Shown one piece after another: positions 14,905 to 15,256 of a stretch of DNA of 15,256 bases. A program made the position numbers and the translations under genes. Numbering within the stretch: the stretch's first letter is position 1; every line of letters begins with the position of its first letter. The notes below the pieces were generated by a model, which made no database searches, had not been told where the DNA came from, and saw only the letters and a program-made list of their open reading frames with translations. The stretch comes from an uncultured Roseburia sp. (GTDB lineage Bacteria > Bacillota > Clostridia > Lachnospirales > Lachnospiraceae): positions 1 through 15,256 of the forward strand of contig CAJUNX010000066.1 of NCBI GenBank assembly GCA_910587865.1. Reading direction: 5' to 3'.

Positions 14905-14946
14905 TTAGCATATCGGCATTTTTTTCATCAAGTGCCGATATGCTAA
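14905..14946. promoter_or_regulatory. Upstream inverted-repeat operator of the AbiE operon
   Basis: TTAGCATATCGGCA (14905-14918) and its perfect inverted copy (14933-14946) are 14 bp apart, so the centres of the arms are about 28 bp apart. The inner end of the first arm touches the -35 box of the AbiE promoter. The same 14-mer recurs at 14829. Best explained as the binding site of the AbiEi winged-helix protein. Confidence 0.8.
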
Positions 14947-15256
14947 ACCTGTATTTACTATCTTTCTTTCCTATATCATGCCAATTATCAATTTGATTAT
15001 GCACTATGAAACAAAAGCAGCAACCTCATCATTCCTTATCGGAACCCTCATTCCCCATTGAAAAAATAATCTCTTACATTACAACATTTCGCAAATTACC
15101 GTTCTCCATCCAGCCGGTCATACTGCAAATACCCCTGTGACAAATAAAGAGTATTTTTATCATCTTGATTATATCCTTTCATAAGCCTACAAACCTTGAT
15201 ATTTCACAATGTCATTAACTTAAGGAAAAGAACAATACCGGATGTCTTTACACCCA
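14947..15256. other. Right edge, no firm gene
   Basis: AT-rich, with no large frame on either strand. Two short frames converge: plus strand 15006-15140 (44 codons, MKQKQQPHHS...) without a ribosome binding site, and minus strand 15096-15182 (28 codons, MKGYNQDDKNTLYLSQ, ending QYDRLDGER). The latter has protein-like composition and extends six codons upstream to a stop, so it may be the end of a lost gene. No RNA gene or mobile element end was recognised. Confidence 0.4.

Overview
The window looks like a genomic island in a Gram-positive gut Clostridium, most likely Lachnospiraceae. The clues are strong AGGAGG-type ribosome binding sites, Clostridia-type families, and housekeeping-like stretches with GC-rich third positions broken by AT-rich inserts. 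This is inferred from sequence style, not from a search.

Layout, left to right. Positions 1-4509 are GC-rich and hold the C-terminal three quarters or so of a large SMC/MukB-like coiled-coil ATPase (probably JetC of a Wadjet-type plasmid-defence system, cut by the window edge) and an AEC-family permease. Positions 4510-6546 are AT-rich and hold an AAA15/OLD-type ATPase followed by a RloB-like TOPRIM protein whose gene is broken twice by -1 frame changes. Positions 6586-8135 return to GC-rich genes: an SGNH hydrolase and a DUF2971 protein, followed by a clear terminator. A TetR-type regulator runs leftward (8433-9017) and shares a compact divergent control region with an AT-rich pair: a UvrD/GajB-like helicase interrupted by one in-frame TGA, and a SieB-like superinfection-exclusion membrane protein.

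From 11701 to the right everything runs leftward and consists of toxin-antitoxin material. There is a frameshifted DUF6088/AbiEi-like antitoxin without a toxin. Next come an intact small antitoxin and the remnant of its PIN (VapC) toxin, a possible 28-residue membrane peptide, and an AbiEii/AbiEi pair. The AbiE pair has a textbook promoter (TTGACA-N17-TAGAAT) bracketed by two inverted-repeat operators.

The unifying theme is a defence/TA island in partial decay. At least four of the defence or TA genes carry a lesion: two -1 shifts in the TOPRIM gene, a nonsense codon in the helicase, a -1 shift in the DUF6088 antitoxin, and a collapsed VapC. In addition, the AbiEii toxin has Tyr instead of Asp/Glu at the second metal-binding position of its nucleotidyltransferase motif. 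Antitoxin, ATPase and SieB frames remain open. Three of the lesions are single-base losses in or next to short homopolymers, so assembly error must be excluded before treating them as biology.
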